From Lepturacanthus savala (taxonomy: Eukaryota > Chordata > Actinopteri > Scombriformes > Trichiuridae), in the NCBI GenBank assembly GCA_030544235.1, contig CM060484.1, forward strand, positions 21,666,531 to 21,730,530: DNA of 64,000 bases, read 5' to 3'. Shown here in pieces: positions 22,067 through 38,500 of the stretch (position 1 is the stretch's first letter; every line of letters starts with the position of its first letter). Both the position numbers and the translations under genes were made by a program. Below the pieces are notes generated by a model that made no database searches, had not been told where the DNA came from, and worked only from the letters and a program-made list of their open reading frames with translations.

Positions 22067-27314
<5,248 letters not shown>

Positions 27315-27443
27315 AGAGGATTTACAGGTTCAAGCTTACAGCTTGAATCCATCCAGATTTCTGAATGAATCGTGAATTGTCCTACATCACCACTAGATGG
27401 AGTCGCTGCATACTCCATGTGCTGATGTAGGACATACAGTATA

Positions 27444-27454
27444 ATTTATTTATA
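27444..27454 (+). promoter_or_regulatory. AU-rich element in il1b 3' UTR
   Basis: atttatttata lies 130 bases after the stop and contains the nonamer ttatttata of class II AU-rich elements, which drive rapid decay of cytokine mRNAs. It supports the gene being a regulated cytokine. Confidence 0.6.
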
Positions 27455-27909
27455 CTTAACTTTATTCCATTAAATCTTTTTCTACTTTATTAACATTTCA
27501 TCCCTGACACAATGTTGTGTAAAATGAAGAAGTAACAGGATATTCCTTCAAACTAATGTTTTTTAACAGACATTTTGTCAATTATGTTATCAAAAATTAT
27601 TATAAACTTATGATTGCTCGTAATTTTGCTGTAACAGGAAACATGAGCATACAAGTTTAAAGTGTAATGACTGAATTGCCTGATTCTATGTATTGTTTGC
27701 TATTTTATATAGAAAAATACTCTGTATTCTTATATTAATTTAAACACGTATGTAATTCAATTAATGCCAAAACTACCAAAAATGAGCTTGTTTTCATACT
27801 TTACTTCCCAGTTTCCCCTGTTTGTATCTTTATTTGGGTAAAAATCTGCTGGTTTCTATTTTCTTGACCATTTAATCTGCTGTTGTGATGACATTTGCTT
27901 TGACAATGA

Positions 27910-27915
27910 AATAAA
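27910..27915 (+). terminator. Candidate il1b polyadenylation signal
   Basis: aataaa about 600 bases after the stop, followed by a T/GT-rich tract (actttttgttctcag). The most plausible 3' end by position. Confidence 0.45.
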
Positions 27916-28049
27916 TGAGTTAAACTTTTTGTTCTCAGCAGTGATCTGAATTTTACTCTGTGAAGCTTGTTACATCTGATGTTTTTCTCTCACGATTCCT
28001 CCTCTTCTGGCTGATGTTAAATATCCTTCATGTGTTTGATGTTCAGCAA

Positions 28050-28396
28050 ACATCAATTAATTGATTATTCGTCAATTATTACATTAATCACCAGCTATTT
28101 TGATAATTGAACAATTGATTTGGGTCATTTTTAAGACGAAAATGTCCAAATGCTCCAGCTTCTCTAATCTGATTTTTTTTTCCTGGTTTCTTTAGTCTTC
28201 TATAATAGTAAACTGATGATTTTTGGGTTGTGGACTGTAGGTCTGGACAAAAGAGACATTAGAATGAATCGTCATCTTTGGGAAATGCTGATTAATATTT
28301 TACACTAATATATGAACCACAATAAAATGTAAAGTAAACAACTAATCAATCAATTTAAAATAATTTATAGATTAATCCACTATAGCTGCAGCATTG
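28050..28396 (+). mobile_element. 'gctgcaac' MITE, copy D
   Basis: Near full-length forward copy: tattacattaatcaccagct on the left, gtcttctataatagtaaactg in the middle, and a right end near tatagctgcagcat. Confidence 0.75.
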
Positions 28397-28400
28397 CCTT

Positions 28401-28640
28401 GATGTTACCTTTAAAGTTGCTTTAATTAAGAAGGTGTTCTATACTTTCACTCTAGGAAATCCATAAAAAAATATCTGGAGGTTTGAGGCACAATTTATTT
28501 ATTTTTAATCTTGAAAGTCCTAAATACGTTTTCCCTTTATAACAATTTCAAAATATCTTTTGCTGTTTGTTCAGTAATATCGTTCCTATAAGTAGAATCA
28601 CATTTCAATATAGTTTCTCTTTTGGAAAAAGAAAAATCAA
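28401..28640 (+). repeat. Dispersed segment, partner at 44123-44380
   Basis: ttaaagttgctttaattaag, ctttcactctaggaaa and aagtagaatcacatttcaat are all shared in order with 44123-44380, and both copies sit directly downstream of a forward MITE copy. The segment itself has no ORF. It is either part of a larger unrecognised transposon or a segmental duplication. Confidence 0.8.
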
Positions 28641-28834
28641 TCATTTAGTCTTCTATAACAGCCATTTTTGTAGTTGTAGAGTGTAAGTCTGGACAAGAGA
28701 CATTAGAATGAATTTTTAGCTTTGGGAAACAATAATTGACATTTTGCATTATTTTATGAACCAAAGGACTAATCAATCATTTCAATAATCTACAGATTAA
28801 TTCACTATCATAATATTTGTTAGTTGCAGCTCTA
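28640..28834 (+). mobile_element. 'gctgcaac' MITE, copy E (3' part)
   Basis: tagtcttctataaca then gtctggacaagagacattag, ending ttagttgcagctcta. It is abutted on the left by the dispersed segment. Confidence 0.7.
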
Positions 28835-29138
28835 ATGAAAAACATTGTCTTGTGACACAGATACATCTCGTATTCCAGAAATTCACACATAGGGCGTCAA
28901 GCTTAAAATTAAATGTCAATCTTTTCTTCAACTTCTCAACAGCAGATTTAGAGAAATGCAGCCAATCAGAGACAGTGCTCAGAGTGCTGGCCTCTGATTG
29001 GTTCAGCCTCCACCAGTTTGCTTGGTGATTATAGAGTGATGTGCATTTGACTTTAAAGAGACAGTTTGAAAAGGCAGGTTGAAAAGGTCAAACAAAAGCT
29101 GCAGCGGTTCATCTTCTCATTCTGACATCCCTGAATTT

Positions 29139-29144
<6 letters not shown>

Positions 29145-29192
<48 letters not shown>
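29145..29192. repeat. Compound (TA)n(CA)n microsatellite
   Basis: A ta run switching to ca at about 29178. Confidence 0.95.
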
Positions 29193-29454
29193 TAGTGGCA
29201 TAGCATACATTGTACATTATCTCTCTAGGAAACTGTCAATACTAGTAAATATTCAGCCATGACATAAAAATCACAGGTCAGCATGTATGACAGAAAGTGC
29301 ACACACGCACACATACATGACCAGTGCATGGACGTATGATCATGTGCATGTGTGTATGTCCCTCTGCGCATTCCAGGCACATGGCAACAGAAGCTAAATA
29401 TAACTCTGGCAGACTGCAGCTTCACAGCAGGATCATACTTCCTCACTAACGTTG

Positions 29455-29542
29455 GATCCTCCTCCTCCCGCTCCTCCTGCTCCTCCTGCTGCTCCTGCTC
29501 CCTCTTCCTCCTCCTCCCCCTGCTCCTCCTTTCCCTGGCTAT
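29455..29542. repeat. (TCC)n-type polypyrimidine tract
   Basis: Imperfect ctcctc/ctgctc triplets, almost purely pyrimidine on this strand; mirror-like and potentially triplex-forming. The Ser- and Pro-rich frames over it are artefacts. Confidence 0.9.
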
Positions 29543-29727
29543 TCACTCCTCTCTCCTATCTCCTACCTTATTTCAATATGAATCGAGTTGTTTCAAGGAT
29601 TTCTGTTCATATTTCCTTCTACACAATTATAGTTCAATTATTTTATTAAAATATGCAGAATTAAAAACAGGTTGAAATGCTTGAGATTCTTTCACGAGTA
29701 CGACTTCTTAGATGTAATCTAGAACAG

Positions 29728-30030
29728 TCTACGGTTTATAGAAAGGAACAGTTATAAAACGAAACAATGGTTTACAAAATGAAGCAAACAACAGTTTATG
29801 AAACATAACAGTTAATGGTTTAGAAAAGGAACAGTCAACTGTTTATAAAACAGTTCAGTCATGTGTTTATTAAAAGAAACAGTCAATGTTTTTTTTTTTA
29901 AAACAGTCCAGTTATTGGTTTATTAAACAGAGCAATCAACGGTTTATCAAACAGAGCAGTAAATGGTTTATAAACCTAGTTTATAAAACAAAGAGTGAAC
30001 GGTTTATAAAACAGAGCAGTCAACATAGCA
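29728..30030. repeat. Degenerate minisatellite, ggtttataaaacagagcagt unit
   Basis: About ten units of roughly 24-33 bases built on (caac)ggtttataaaacagagcagt, most regular at 29930-30025 and diverged towards the left. Confidence 0.85.
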
Positions 30031-30990
30031 TTTTAAAAAATCGAGACTCACTGCAATCACAAGAGGTCTTTGAGTCATAAATGTATACAAAAATATATAA
30101 CATCCAGTTTTATGTGAGATTAACTTCAGACCAGTAGGAAATTTCACATTAATGCGGGATAGTCCTGTAATGATATGCATCTCAAAACCATGCTACTCAG
30201 AGCAATGAACCTGTCTCATGGTGTAAGAATGCAGGATCACGACACTCTTTCAAACTCCCAGTTATCCTTTAGTCCGGTTTTGTGTTTTTGGTATTTCATT
30301 ATTTCTGTGTTTGCTGCATTTTGCCATTTGTGGTGCCTTTGCCCCTGTTGGTCACCGTAGGACACTCATCACATAGCATGCAGTTGGAGAATGCTTGCAG
30401 GCGTAATGTGGGTGTTTAGAACTGTAGGTCATAAATTATGATACAAACCAAATTGTGAGATGGTGTATTGCTACAAGCCTTATGCAGGTGATGCTCTGGC
30501 ATTAGGGCCTTTGACCCAAAAGGCCTGTAATGAAGTTTTTCAATTGGTGCATAGTATGTATAATGCTCACTGTATTAAGTCATACTGTGTAAATAATTAT
30601 TTCAAATAAAACGTACGGTGAAATCTAGATTATGGACATGATGCATATACTGTAGTCGCTAACGCCACCCTGTGGTGGAATGAGACAAGAGCAGCCTGAA
30701 GTGTGGCCTGTACAACCACGGAAAGTTAGAGCAACACAAGAACAGCAGCATGTTTGCTCTTATTTCCACAACTGAGATTTTTTAAAAAGCAGATAAACAA
30801 CATTACAAACAGGCTTCATGTAGATTTAATAATGTGTTACAGGAGCAACCACTGAGTGTGAATTCAAGCCATATTAAATGAAGAAATAAAGTAGATAGAA
30901 ATAGATATAGCTGTGACATTTCCTATGTGTTTTGCACATTGTCTCACAAAATCATACAACTCTTCACAAACTGACTAGTCACCTCATACC

Positions 30991-31015
30991 TCACCTCACC
31001 TCACCTCACCTCACC
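30991..31015. repeat. (TCACC)5 microsatellite
   Basis: Five perfect tcacc units, leading straight into a small palindrome (caccatcatggtg) and then the 44-bp palindrome. Confidence 0.95.
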
Positions 31016-31032
31016 ATCATGGTGATGATATC

Positions 31033-31076
31033 AGGTGATGATTTAATCACCAGCCCTGGTGATTAAATCATCACCT
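31033..31076. repeat. Perfect 21-bp inverted repeat with 2-bp spacer
   Basis: Arms 31033-31053 and 31056-31076 are exact reverse complements (left arm starts aggtgatgattt, ends aatcaccag), separated by cc. It can form a near-complete hairpin or cruciform. The repeated tgatg/tcacc words suggest growth from the adjacent TCACC tract. Confidence 0.95.
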
Positions 31077-32277
31077 GGTGATGGAGCCTGGTGAAGGAGC
31101 TGGAATCATTAGAGCAGAATATCTATCTAAAAATAATAGAATGAGCTGTTCTTCAGCACTGGTGACACATTTTATCCCCTATTTAGTATTTATAAGCAGC
31201 ATATAAACACTTAATTAAAGCTTTATAACACTTATACATTAAATGTGGCATAATGTGCTATATATTATCATTATTATTCACTATAGACAATAAACAAAAG
31301 ATTAAAAAGGATTTGCACATGTAAATAATCACACAGTAAATGCATGATAACATATTAAATCTGTTTCGAATTACAGGATTGTGTATAACCTTTTATTAAT
31401 TGCTGATTAATTGTTGTGCTTATACACAGTGTTGAATCTGTTGATTGTTTCTGACATTGTCCTGTTGTTATTATTATATTAACAGATGATCAGTATTGTT
31501 CTTGCACCGACGTGTGAGGTCATACATTTATACATTTATAGTGTCGCTGTTTGGCTCTGTGTGACCCTAGCATGATAGTAACAGGCTGCTGGGAGCATGT
31601 GGTATAATCCTGGCTTCATTTGGCTCAGCGCCTGCTGAGGTATTACATTGCTCACAGGCTGCATTAGTCCAACTGTGCACATGTGCGTGCTTGCACACAT
31701 TGCTACGTCAGCCGGTAGGTGAGGGCGTGAGGACAGTGATGATGTGAGGTGACCAGGGACACGGCGTCTCCATCATATTGACAGGTGTACGAACAAGCAC
31801 GAGGAGTCTGCAGAGTGATAACGAATCAGCTGACCATTTCTGATGATGTGTATAGAGGAAATGCTGAAGCTAATTATGGAAATCTGAAATAGGGACGTAG
31901 CATGCTCAGTGTCGACTCTATATTTATAATCTGGGGCTCTACTGGAATATCTTTGCATGACTTACAGTTTACGCTTTATTTATCTGATGCTGGCTCCTCA
32001 TGCAGCTTCGCAGCTCAGCCTCAGTCTGAAACAGTCGGTTTTACATAAACAAAACAGTTCACCTCATTTTCTCATTCTTTAAACTTGACAGATAGAACAG
32101 CTGGCATTCAAACTTAAAGGCAAGAGGCAAGACAAACAAGTCTTGTACTTGAGTCTAGTTACTCAAGTACTATGATTTATTGTAATTTTTAGATATTTTT
32201 CCTGAGTGTTTCCCATTTAAAGTGAAAGTAGACAACTTTTCAACTTCCCTCTCTAGTGGTTTCAAGTGGTTTTATTG

Positions 32278-32446
32278 TTGGCACTGTGGGTGCAGGTTTT
32301 TGGTCCAACCAAGCAGGAACACACCTGACTCTAATAATTAACCATTAGGGCCCTTGAGCTTCATGGTAGAATCGGATGTGTTACCGCTTGGTTGGAACAA
32401 AAACCTGCACACAGTGGCTTTCTAGGACCAGGGTTGCCCCCCCTGA
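32278..32446. mobile_element. Small MITE with about 33-bp inverted ends
   Basis: gtgcaggtttttggtccaac near the left end pairs with the reverse complement of ggttggaacaaaaacctgca near the right end, followed by aggaccagggttgcc. This sequence type is a common short hAT-like nonautonomous element of fishes. Confidence 0.75.
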
Positions 32447-33799
32447 CATGGAGCCCAGAGGAGGCGGGAATAAAACCACCAACCCTCAGTGGAGGACGGC
32501 TCTACCTCTGAGCTACAGCTGCCCACTACTGGGTTATTGTTAACCATCAACCAGCACGGCCTGCTATGTAGCTCACACATATCACTTGAAAAGGGTCAAA
32601 AACACTATAGCAGCATTTCCATATATACATGTCTATGCATACAACTGATACTGATGCAACAAATACTCGTCAGAAGCGCTATAAACAGATTACAGGAGCT
32701 TCTACTAACTGTTTAAGTAAGCTCAGGGGTGGTGAGAATCTCCCACTTTCCAAATCAGATGTCAGAGGATGTTCCAGTTAAAATTTCCCTCTCTGTACAA
32801 ATTGAACGCAGCATAAAAATTCGCTGGTTCATCAGACTTCCAGACTTTTCAACATTTTCTTTATGTGTTTGATCCGGTCAGAAGCTCTGTGATCCAACCT
32901 TGAAGTACAGTGTAGTTTGGAAAATGTGTACCATATGTCTATGATGATATTGACTGTTTGTAGTTTATGATCATTTTTCTCTCATAAACAACACAAAAAG
33001 CCTCTTTGTCCATTTTTCTATCACATACCATTTTTGACCAACCGGAGTCGCTCTCAGGCTGAACCAGAAAGTGGATTCAGTGCATCAATAAACAATCTGC
33101 AACGTGAGATGGTTTATAGTTCTGCATTATGAAAAACACACAAAAAATAATATTAAATAATGTGACAGTCTGTAATATGGCCTTCTGAATGTAAATAAAA
33201 AGGAACAAATAAATTATTACATTTAAAAAAAATATGTAAATATTATTGTTATATAATAATATTACTAAAATGTGACCTTTGTGTCCTTTCACACAGAAAC
33301 TGGTTTTAGGCACATAAACTGATCTCTGTAAACCTGTGATGTCTGTGTTAAAATCATGCTGGTAGAAACAGCTTACTTTACCAGCTGATGATAATATGAC
33401 TTTATACTAACACAGTAAACTGTCAGTAAATGTAAATGTGACATATATACATAAAGGAATATACAATTTCACTGTGATAAATCTGCAGTGAGCCTGTGAA
33501 GGTTTGTGAGAGGAAAAATTACACAGCGCCACTGAATGCACAGTGAAAGTGAAGTGAACTCTAGTCTGGGTATACCGGCTAAACTATTTCAACGTCATTG
33601 GCTATTAGATACCTCATTAGGTATGTTTAATAAGATTTGGCTATAAATTACATACAGATCCATTTGACAGACATTTATAGCGCCCAATAAACACCCCTGA
33701 GCTTTCATAAACCACGCCTCCAATACGAAAATGTGAAGGGATGGATACCAGACAGAATATCAGGTGATATTAGGTTTAGTGTTAACCAGGCTATAAACA
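32447..33799. other. Gene-free stretch
   Basis: No gene, RNA or repeat family recognised; AT-rich. Confidence 0.5.
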
Positions 33800-33864
33800 T
33801 TGCTTTAACTTATCTTTTTGAAATAAACATTTATTGTTTATTTCAAAAAGATAAGTTGAAGCAA
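33800..33864. repeat. 30-bp inverted repeat, one mismatch, 5-bp loop
   Basis: Arms 33800-33829 and 33835-33864 pair with one mismatch (left starts ttgctttaactta, right ends aagttgaagcaa) around tttat. The length is hairpin-precursor-like, but it is AT-rich with a very long perfect stem, so a snap-back duplication or tiny MITE is more likely than a microRNA. Confidence 0.9.
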
Positions 33865-35184
33865 AAAGTATTTTTTTTTCATTTAAATGCAGCTATTGCA
33901 GGTTGTTTAGTTGATCTGTTTGCATAAACAATTTGAACTGCTCACATTTTGCAGATAGAAAATCTGTGGTTGTGTAACACATGTCTTAGATTTAAAGGAG
34001 CAGTCCGCTGAAGTTACGAGCAGTGATTAGGTTGTGTGATGTCTTCTGTGGCTCTAATGTCAGAACAGAACCTTTGTTCATTCTGTGACATTGATGTTGA
34101 AAAATTCATGAACTTCAGACTTGTGCACCACTACTTGTGCACTAGCAGCAGCTCCTTTTATATTAGGCTGTACAGTCATTTGATCCATTACTCATATAAA
34201 ATATTGATTACCTTTAAGCAGAATAAAGAACAAATACTTTTTGCAGCTACTGTTTGACCCTCAACTGCAGCAGGATCACACACAGCTTTTGCATCGAAAA
34301 GCACAAACTAAACTAATTTCATGTGATTTCAGCTGCAGCAGCTCAGTGGAGGATTTGTCCTTAGTTGCAGCAGTTTCTGTCTGTTCTCATTAAGGAGATG
34401 GTACAGGCACTGATTCTACTTTAATATGCACAGAGGCCTCGTTAATGGAAGAGCTGCTTCACTTCCTCTCAAACTAGTAGGAATATTTATATTATTATTG
34501 TATTTATATTTATATTATTTTATTGTCGGTCTGCATATTTTATGAACATGATGAGACAGATGTTGATTGACTCCAGTTCGTTTGTTGTAAATTTTATATT
34601 ATTGATTTTTTTTTTATTAGTACTTCAGTACTAATACTACTACTAGTACTATTCAACATTTGACTTTTTTGTTATTACTAATTATTACTATCATTATTTT
34701 TGTTGTACAACTGAAGGAATACATAGTTATCACATAATAAATAAAGATTAATCATTGATGTTATGTCAACTTGTCACATACAATCAGCTGAAAACAAAGA
34801 TTAATGAAAATAAAATAATATCTATCTATATATAATAAAGTAATCTCTCTATACCTCTTTATACCTTTATACCTTTATAAGAACCACATTTGTCAAACTC
34901 AAGAACACATTTTTATAAATTATAATTAATGCTGATTAATCTGAGTTATGCATTTTCCTTTCATGTAGTTAACAGCAGTAACATTATTTTTTTATTTGAT
35001 TAGATTTTTTCACAGATTAATTACACCCAAATAAAATATACACACAAGCAATAAACCAACAATAAATAAATAACAACTCAAATATTCCCTGTATATAATG
35101 GGAAATATTTATATTTGTATAATAATCAAATGCCTAATATTTATTCATCACCCTAATTTTGTTTTAAATGTGAGTAGTAATATA
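33865..35184. other. Gene-free stretch
   Basis: AT-rich, with no supported gene. Local runs such as tactactactagtac near 34630 are simple sequence. Confidence 0.5.
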
Positions 35185-35195
35185 CATCTTTAATT

Positions 35196-35469
35196 CCATC
35201 CATCCATTTTCTATAGCTGCTTATTTCTCACTAAGGTCACCAGCCTATTGTGGGGCATGCACACCATTCGCCCACACACCTATGGAAAATTTAGAGTCTA
35301 CAATTAAACTAAGCATGCTTTTGGACTGTAGGAGGAAGCTGGAGAACACCCACACAGACATGGGGAGAACATGCAAACTCCACACAGAAATTTCCCAGCT
35401 CAAGGACTTGAACTGATGACCTTCTTGCTGTGAGGCAACAACGCTACCCACTGCACCATTGTGTCATCC
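35196..35469 (-). mobile_element. tRNA-derived SINE, reverse orientation
   Basis: Reverse complement of the family seen complete at 35503-35870, with an internal deletion and more divergence. It is flanked by a perfect 11-base duplication catctttaatt (35185-35195 and 35470-35480). The pol III B-box-like ggttcaa counterpart is degraded. Confidence 0.88.
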
Positions 35470-35502
35470 CATCTTTAATTTATAAATAAAACTAAAGAAT
35501 CC

Positions 35503-35870
35503 GGGCGACACGGTGGCGCAGGGGTTAGCGCTGTTGCCTCACAGCAAGAAGGTCGCAGGTTCAAGACCTCCTTGGTCCGGGGTCTGGGACCTTTCTGTGT
35601 GGAGTTTGCATGTTCTCCCCGTGTCTGCGTGGGTTTTCACCGGGTACTCCGGCTTCCTCCCACACTCCAAAAACATGCTGAGGTTAATTGGCAACTCTAA
35701 ATTGCCCATAGGTGTGAATGTGTGAGTGAATGGTGTGTGTGCCCCACGATTGGCTGGCGACCATCTGGGGTGTATCCCTGCCTCTCGCCGTAACACGCTG
35801 GGATAGGCTCCAGCAGAACCCTGCGACCCTAATGAGGAATAAGCAGGTATAGAAAATGACTGACTGACTG
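35503..35870 (+). mobile_element. tRNA-derived SINE, complete, with TSD
   Basis: About 368 bp. The tRNA-like head has A box tggcgcaggggttagcg and B box ggttcaagacc; the body contains gtttgcatgttctccccgtg, ggcttcctcccacactcc and gtgccccacgattggctgg; the tail is (tgac)n. It is flanked by a perfect 12-base duplication actaaagaatcc (35491-35502 and 35871-35882). The intact boxes and TSD suggest a recent insertion. Confidence 0.95.
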
Positions 35871-35954
35871 ACTAAAGAATCCTTTAAGTTTATATTCAGT
35901 GACTTTTCTTCCAAACATTACTGATTATTGTCTTTGATTGATAATTTATATAAA

Positions 35955-36110
35955 AAAAGCTGCAACTAATAATTATTTTCAATACTGATTATTTTTTCAG
36001 TGAGTCTTTTATTCTATAAAATATAATTTTGTCCATGACCCAAAGATTTCCACTTTACTGTCAGAGAAGCCTAAGAAACAAGAATCATAGCATTTTTTCT
36101 TTAAAAAAGC
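35955..36110 (-). mobile_element. 'gctgcaac' MITE, diverged copy
   Basis: Starts aaaagctgcaactaataat and continues with agtgagtcttttattctata, a related subfamily. The 3' part is missing. Confidence 0.5.
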
Positions 36111-36949
36111 GCACAAAACTTCCACGACTTCACAAGGTTTCAAGTCAATTATAGTCAGCTTTTTACAGTTTGAGATAAAAAAAAATACAGGTAAGCACGT
36201 TTTCTTTGACCATGACTACCCTACTGAAATCATCCACAAACAGAAGACACATGAGGACACAAAATAGTTGTGTGAATTTAGGAGGATAAGATATGAAGGA
36301 AAACCCTTAATCACAGAAAACAACATTTGAATATATCTTGAACGTTAAATTTTATCCACAGTGTGGGTTGGAATGACTGATAAAAATGCACCAAGAGTGG
36401 GATCGTCTGATCAGGCTTCCTTAACCTGAATTAAAAACCAACTGGGAGAGGTCTGGTCAATTTAAATTGGCCTTGTCTAGACACTAGGGGCACCACAAGT
36501 TGGGTTCCTCTAGGCCTAGAAAGGGGCCCTCTTCTAGAGATGATAAGCTCCTTTTCACCCCCAACAGTTACATGTTTTACATTTTTATTTTTTGTTACAT
36601 TTTATATGTTCAGAAAATTTAGTTGAGAGTTGTTTGGGAGAACATTTTCTGAGAATAACAAAACAGAATGACTGTTTATGACTGCAAGAGACCCATTTAT
36701 CCCATTCAAAGCATGGTAAATTAAAAATATTTGAATTTGTCAGGCAAAAAAAATTTAAACAACGGCAACAAAATTGCATCCATCGCACGAAAAAATTGCG
36801 TCAGTTGAGTCTGGTGTGAACACCCCTTAAGAGGAGGAGGACAGGGAGGACAAGGACAAGGAAGGATCATAATCTCTGATGAAATCCACACAAATTTGGG
36901 TGACCATGTAGTGGAATCCATCATCCCAACTTTCAAGAATATGTAAGAT
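36111..36949. other. Intergenic; possible DNA-element end near 36790-36835
   Basis: No gene recognised. aaaaaattgcgtcagttgag ... ggtgtgaacaccccttaa near 36790-36835 resembles a terminus of a common fish DNA element; low certainty. Confidence 0.35.
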
Positions 36950-37860
36950 CAATTGTCAGTAGAAAATTGCAGTATGCCTGGCTTGCTGCGAGTTGAGTTT
37001 CTTTGCCGTCCGTAGATATTTCAGGTTCTTGTGGTCAGTCCAAACCACAAAACGAACTTCAGCCCCCTGTAACCAGTGTCTTCACTCTTCCAGGGCCAGC
37101 ACCACAGTGAGCAGCTCACGGCATCATAATTTTGCTAAGGGGGGAGAGAAAACAGGAAAATCTCAATGATGAACTTCAGTTTTCAGTGGGTCAGGTTGGA
37201 CAAAGACAGGGTCTTCAGCTTATGGAATGCTGTGTCAACCTCCGGGGATCAAGAAAAGGGTTTGGAGGGAGAATTGAGTTGTGTGAGTGGATGAGCTACC
37301 TTGCTGTAATCCTTGATAACCCACCTATAGAAGTTGGCGAATCCCAGAACTGCTGGAGCTGCTTTCAGCTTTCTAGGGTCGGCCAATCCACCACCGCTCA
37401 AATCTTAGCAGAGTCTGACTGGGTCTGCCTCTTCTCAATAACAAATTCAAGAAAATAGACCAACCATACACTAAATTCTCATTTCTCTGCCTTAACAAAT
37501 AAACAATTTATTAGGAGTTCACCAAGGAGAACACCAAGATGTCGTCTTACACAAACCGGTTGAGCATGTCTCTGAGTATGCTGTTGACAAGTGCCTGGAA
37601 GACAGCTGGGCAAATGACTATGTACTCAAAATGACCAAACAGGGTTTTCTAATGGTCCCTTCTTTAGTACGAACAAGATGGTAGGCATTCTGGAGATCCA
37701 GCTTGGAAAATACATAGTGAGTGACTCTCATATGTAGGCCTCCATGGCCTCCCTCTTGGGCCGTGAGAGGTTGTAGAGCCAGCCGGTCTGGAGGGAGGCC
37801 CCAGGCAGAAGGTTGATACTGCATACACCCTGTAGCATGGCTTGGTCCCACCTGCTCCCT
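36950..37860 (-). mobile_element. Ty3/gypsy retrotransposon pol remnant
   Basis: Minus-strand fragments in the expected order: reverse transcriptase (KLDLQNAYHLVRTKEG near 37700-37650; then PAVFQALVN and a degraded DDIL active-site block near 37530), a connection region (GFANFYR near 37330), and RNase H (VVWTDHKNLKYLRTAKKL near 37050-36990). Stops, frameshifts and a deletion near the RT active site make it dead. No LTRs, gag or integrase are recognised. The layout matches fish gypsy/chromovirus-like elements. Confidence 0.8.
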
Positions 37861-37869
37861 GTTTAGGGC

Positions 37870-38027
37870 ATTCTCCCTAAAAAAACCCTTTAATGGTAAA
37901 AAAAAAAGAGAAAGAAAAATCAGGAACAGTAACAGAGGCGGGATCCCTCTTCTAGGATGGACAGGCGTGCAATAGATGATGTGTACACAGGTTTTTTAAG
38001 GTGCAGTCTGACAATACAGAATTTCAG
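37870..38027. other. Short spacer between TE remnants
   Basis: Poly-A-containing DNA without recognisable features. Confidence 0.4.
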
Positions 38028-38500
38028 CTAGCCTGGAAGTAATAAATGCATGGACAAGCTTTTCTGCATCTTTTCTGCACAGGGAAAGAAGGCAGTCCTA
38101 GAAATGTGTTTAATGTAGGCAGTGAATGAAATATCTTGATCAAAGATGATTCCCAGATTTCTTACAGTGGTGCTGGAGGCCAAGGAGATGCCATCCAAAG
38201 TAGCTATATGGTAGGATATTGAATTTCTGAGGTGTTTAGACCTAAGCACAATATCTTCAGTTTAGTAACAGAAAGACGCAGGTCATCCAGGAATTTATTT
38301 CGTTTAGACATTCTACTAGCTGGTTGGCTTCATTCGGCTTAATTGACAGATATGCTTGTTAACTGTGGAAATTAATAGAGTGTTTCCTAATAATTTTACC
38401 TGATGGGAGCCAAAGGTTGAAACGTATTGGTCCGAGCACAGAACCTTGTGGTACTCCATGTCTAACTTTTGTTAGATATGAATTACTAAATAAAAACAAG
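38028..38500 (-). mobile_element. LINE ORF2 fragment
   Basis: The minus-strand frame at 38249-38028 encodes TLDGISLASSTTVRNLGIIFDQDISF ... SRTAFF, the block after the RT palm in fish LINE ORF2 proteins (usual form V.NLGV.FD..LSF). Just upstream on that strand, 38500-38260 contains gagtaccacaaggttctgtg, the nucleotide form of the PQGSVLGP-type RT block. It is truncated and inactive. Confidence 0.65.

Larger units (their letters stand above)
30031..32277. other. Gene-free stretch
   Basis: Nothing coding is recognised. It holds the (TCACC)5 run and perfect palindrome listed separately. A motif ccaccctgtggtgg near 30665 is a short palindrome of the kind repeated in fish genomes. Confidence 0.5.

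Noticed and set aside
29352..29675. ORF with Ser/Cys/Leu-rich tract
   Set aside because: Driven by the TCC/TGC polypyrimidine repeat; no homology or gene context.
33800..33864. microRNA precursor
   Set aside because: Stem is too perfect and AT-rich, with a 5-base loop and no typical bulges. Reported as a hairpin finding instead.
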